5,964 bases of DNA. It comes from Clostridia bacterium (lineage in GTDB: Bacteria > Bacillota > Clostridia > Christensenellales > HGM11417). Within the stretch, counting starts at the first letter, position 1. The number at the start of each line of letters is the position of its first letter. The notes under the pieces were generated by a model. That model was not told the DNA's origin, made no database searches, and saw only the letters and a list, made by a program, of their open reading frames with translations. Positions 5,914-5,964 of this stretch are shown here, in pieces. A program made the position numbers and the translations under genes. The stretch spans positions 1 through 5,964 of the forward strand of contig JAFQWR010000141.1 of the NCBI GenBank assembly GCA_017407365.1, read 5' to 3'.

Positions 5914-5964
5914 GCACGCCATCGGGCAGTCACTTGCAGGCACTTGGCACGCCTTGTAAGCAGG
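5914..5964. repeat. 87-base repeat, copy 3 (cut by window end)
   Basis: The first 51 bases of the unit are visible, with the inner GCACGCC at +33 (5947). It is closer to copies 1 and 2 than those are to each other at the variable positions, as expected of a near-consensus copy. Further copies may lie beyond the window. Confidence 0.85.

Larger units (their letters stand above)
5734..5964. repeat. Imperfect tandem repeat array, 87-base period, running off the window end
   Basis: From 5740 the sequence repeats every 87 bases: copy 1 at 5740-5826, copy 2 at 5827-5913, and a partial copy 3 at 5914-5964. Copies 1 and 2 differ at 11 of 87 positions. Copy 3 differs from copy 1 at 3 and from copy 2 at 4 of the 51 bases seen. 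Changes cluster at unit positions 14-15, 24-28, 44, 55-57 and 62, leaving conserved blocks between. The array is preceded by CACTTG at 5734, a word that recurs inside each unit. The whole unit is conserved rather than alternating repeat and spacer, so this is not a CRISPR array. No gene is supported in it: all forward frames meet stops, and the longest reverse frame is broken by a stop in copy 1. Function unknown. Confidence 0.92.

Noticed and set aside
5800..5964. Minus-strand repeat-coded peptide (87 = 29 codons, open from the window end)
   Set aside because: The frame is closed by a stop in copy 1 caused by a single variable base, and most differences between copies would change amino acids, so coding selection is not seen. 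It may be revisited if the array continues beyond the window.
5740..5964. CRISPR array
   Set aside because: The full 87-base unit is conserved; there are no unique spacers of even length and no cas genes.

Overview
The window looks like a chromosomal segment of an anaerobic, probably gut-dwelling Clostridia-type Firmicute. The evidence is the order TIGR03960 radical SAM protein, then TIGR03936/DUF2344 protein, then RNase E/G, which is typical of Clostridia, plus a small Gx-transporter-type membrane protein (COG4769) and SurE. Codons favour G or C in the third position. No species can be named from the sequence alone.

Layout, all genes on the + strand. (1) 2-370: the 3' end of an unrecognised protein that ends in a hydrophobic segment and a lysine-rich tail; its stop overlaps the next start by one base. 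(2) 370-2197: a TIGR03960-family B12-binding-like/radical SAM gene, broken by one extra base at an A9 run (907-915). (3) 2191-2837: the TIGR03936/DUF2344 partner gene, broken by one missing base near 2431-2436. (4) 2839-4335: an intact RNase E/G. (5) 4337-4840: an intact COG4769 membrane protein. (6) 4841-4976: a 136-base gap with overlapping hairpins. (7) 4977-5717: an intact surE. (8) 5734-5964: an imperfect tandem repeat with an 87-base period, still running at the window end.

Genes 1 to 5 overlap or abut (spacings of -1, -7, +1 and +1 base), so they probably form one co-transcribed, translationally coupled operon. surE has its own strong ribosome binding site after the hairpin gap. RNase G would act in mRNA decay and rRNA processing. 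The two genes before it are a conserved but functionally unassigned pair. The COG4769 protein is a putative small transporter or prenyl-related membrane protein. SurE is a nucleoside monophosphate phosphatase.

The points most worth a second look are the paired frameshifts, which affect only the two functionally linked genes (sequencing error, recent joint loss, or slippage at the A9 run), and the 87-base repeat array directly after surE. I found no convincing new multi-gene system, and no tRNA, rRNA, CRISPR array or insertion sequence.
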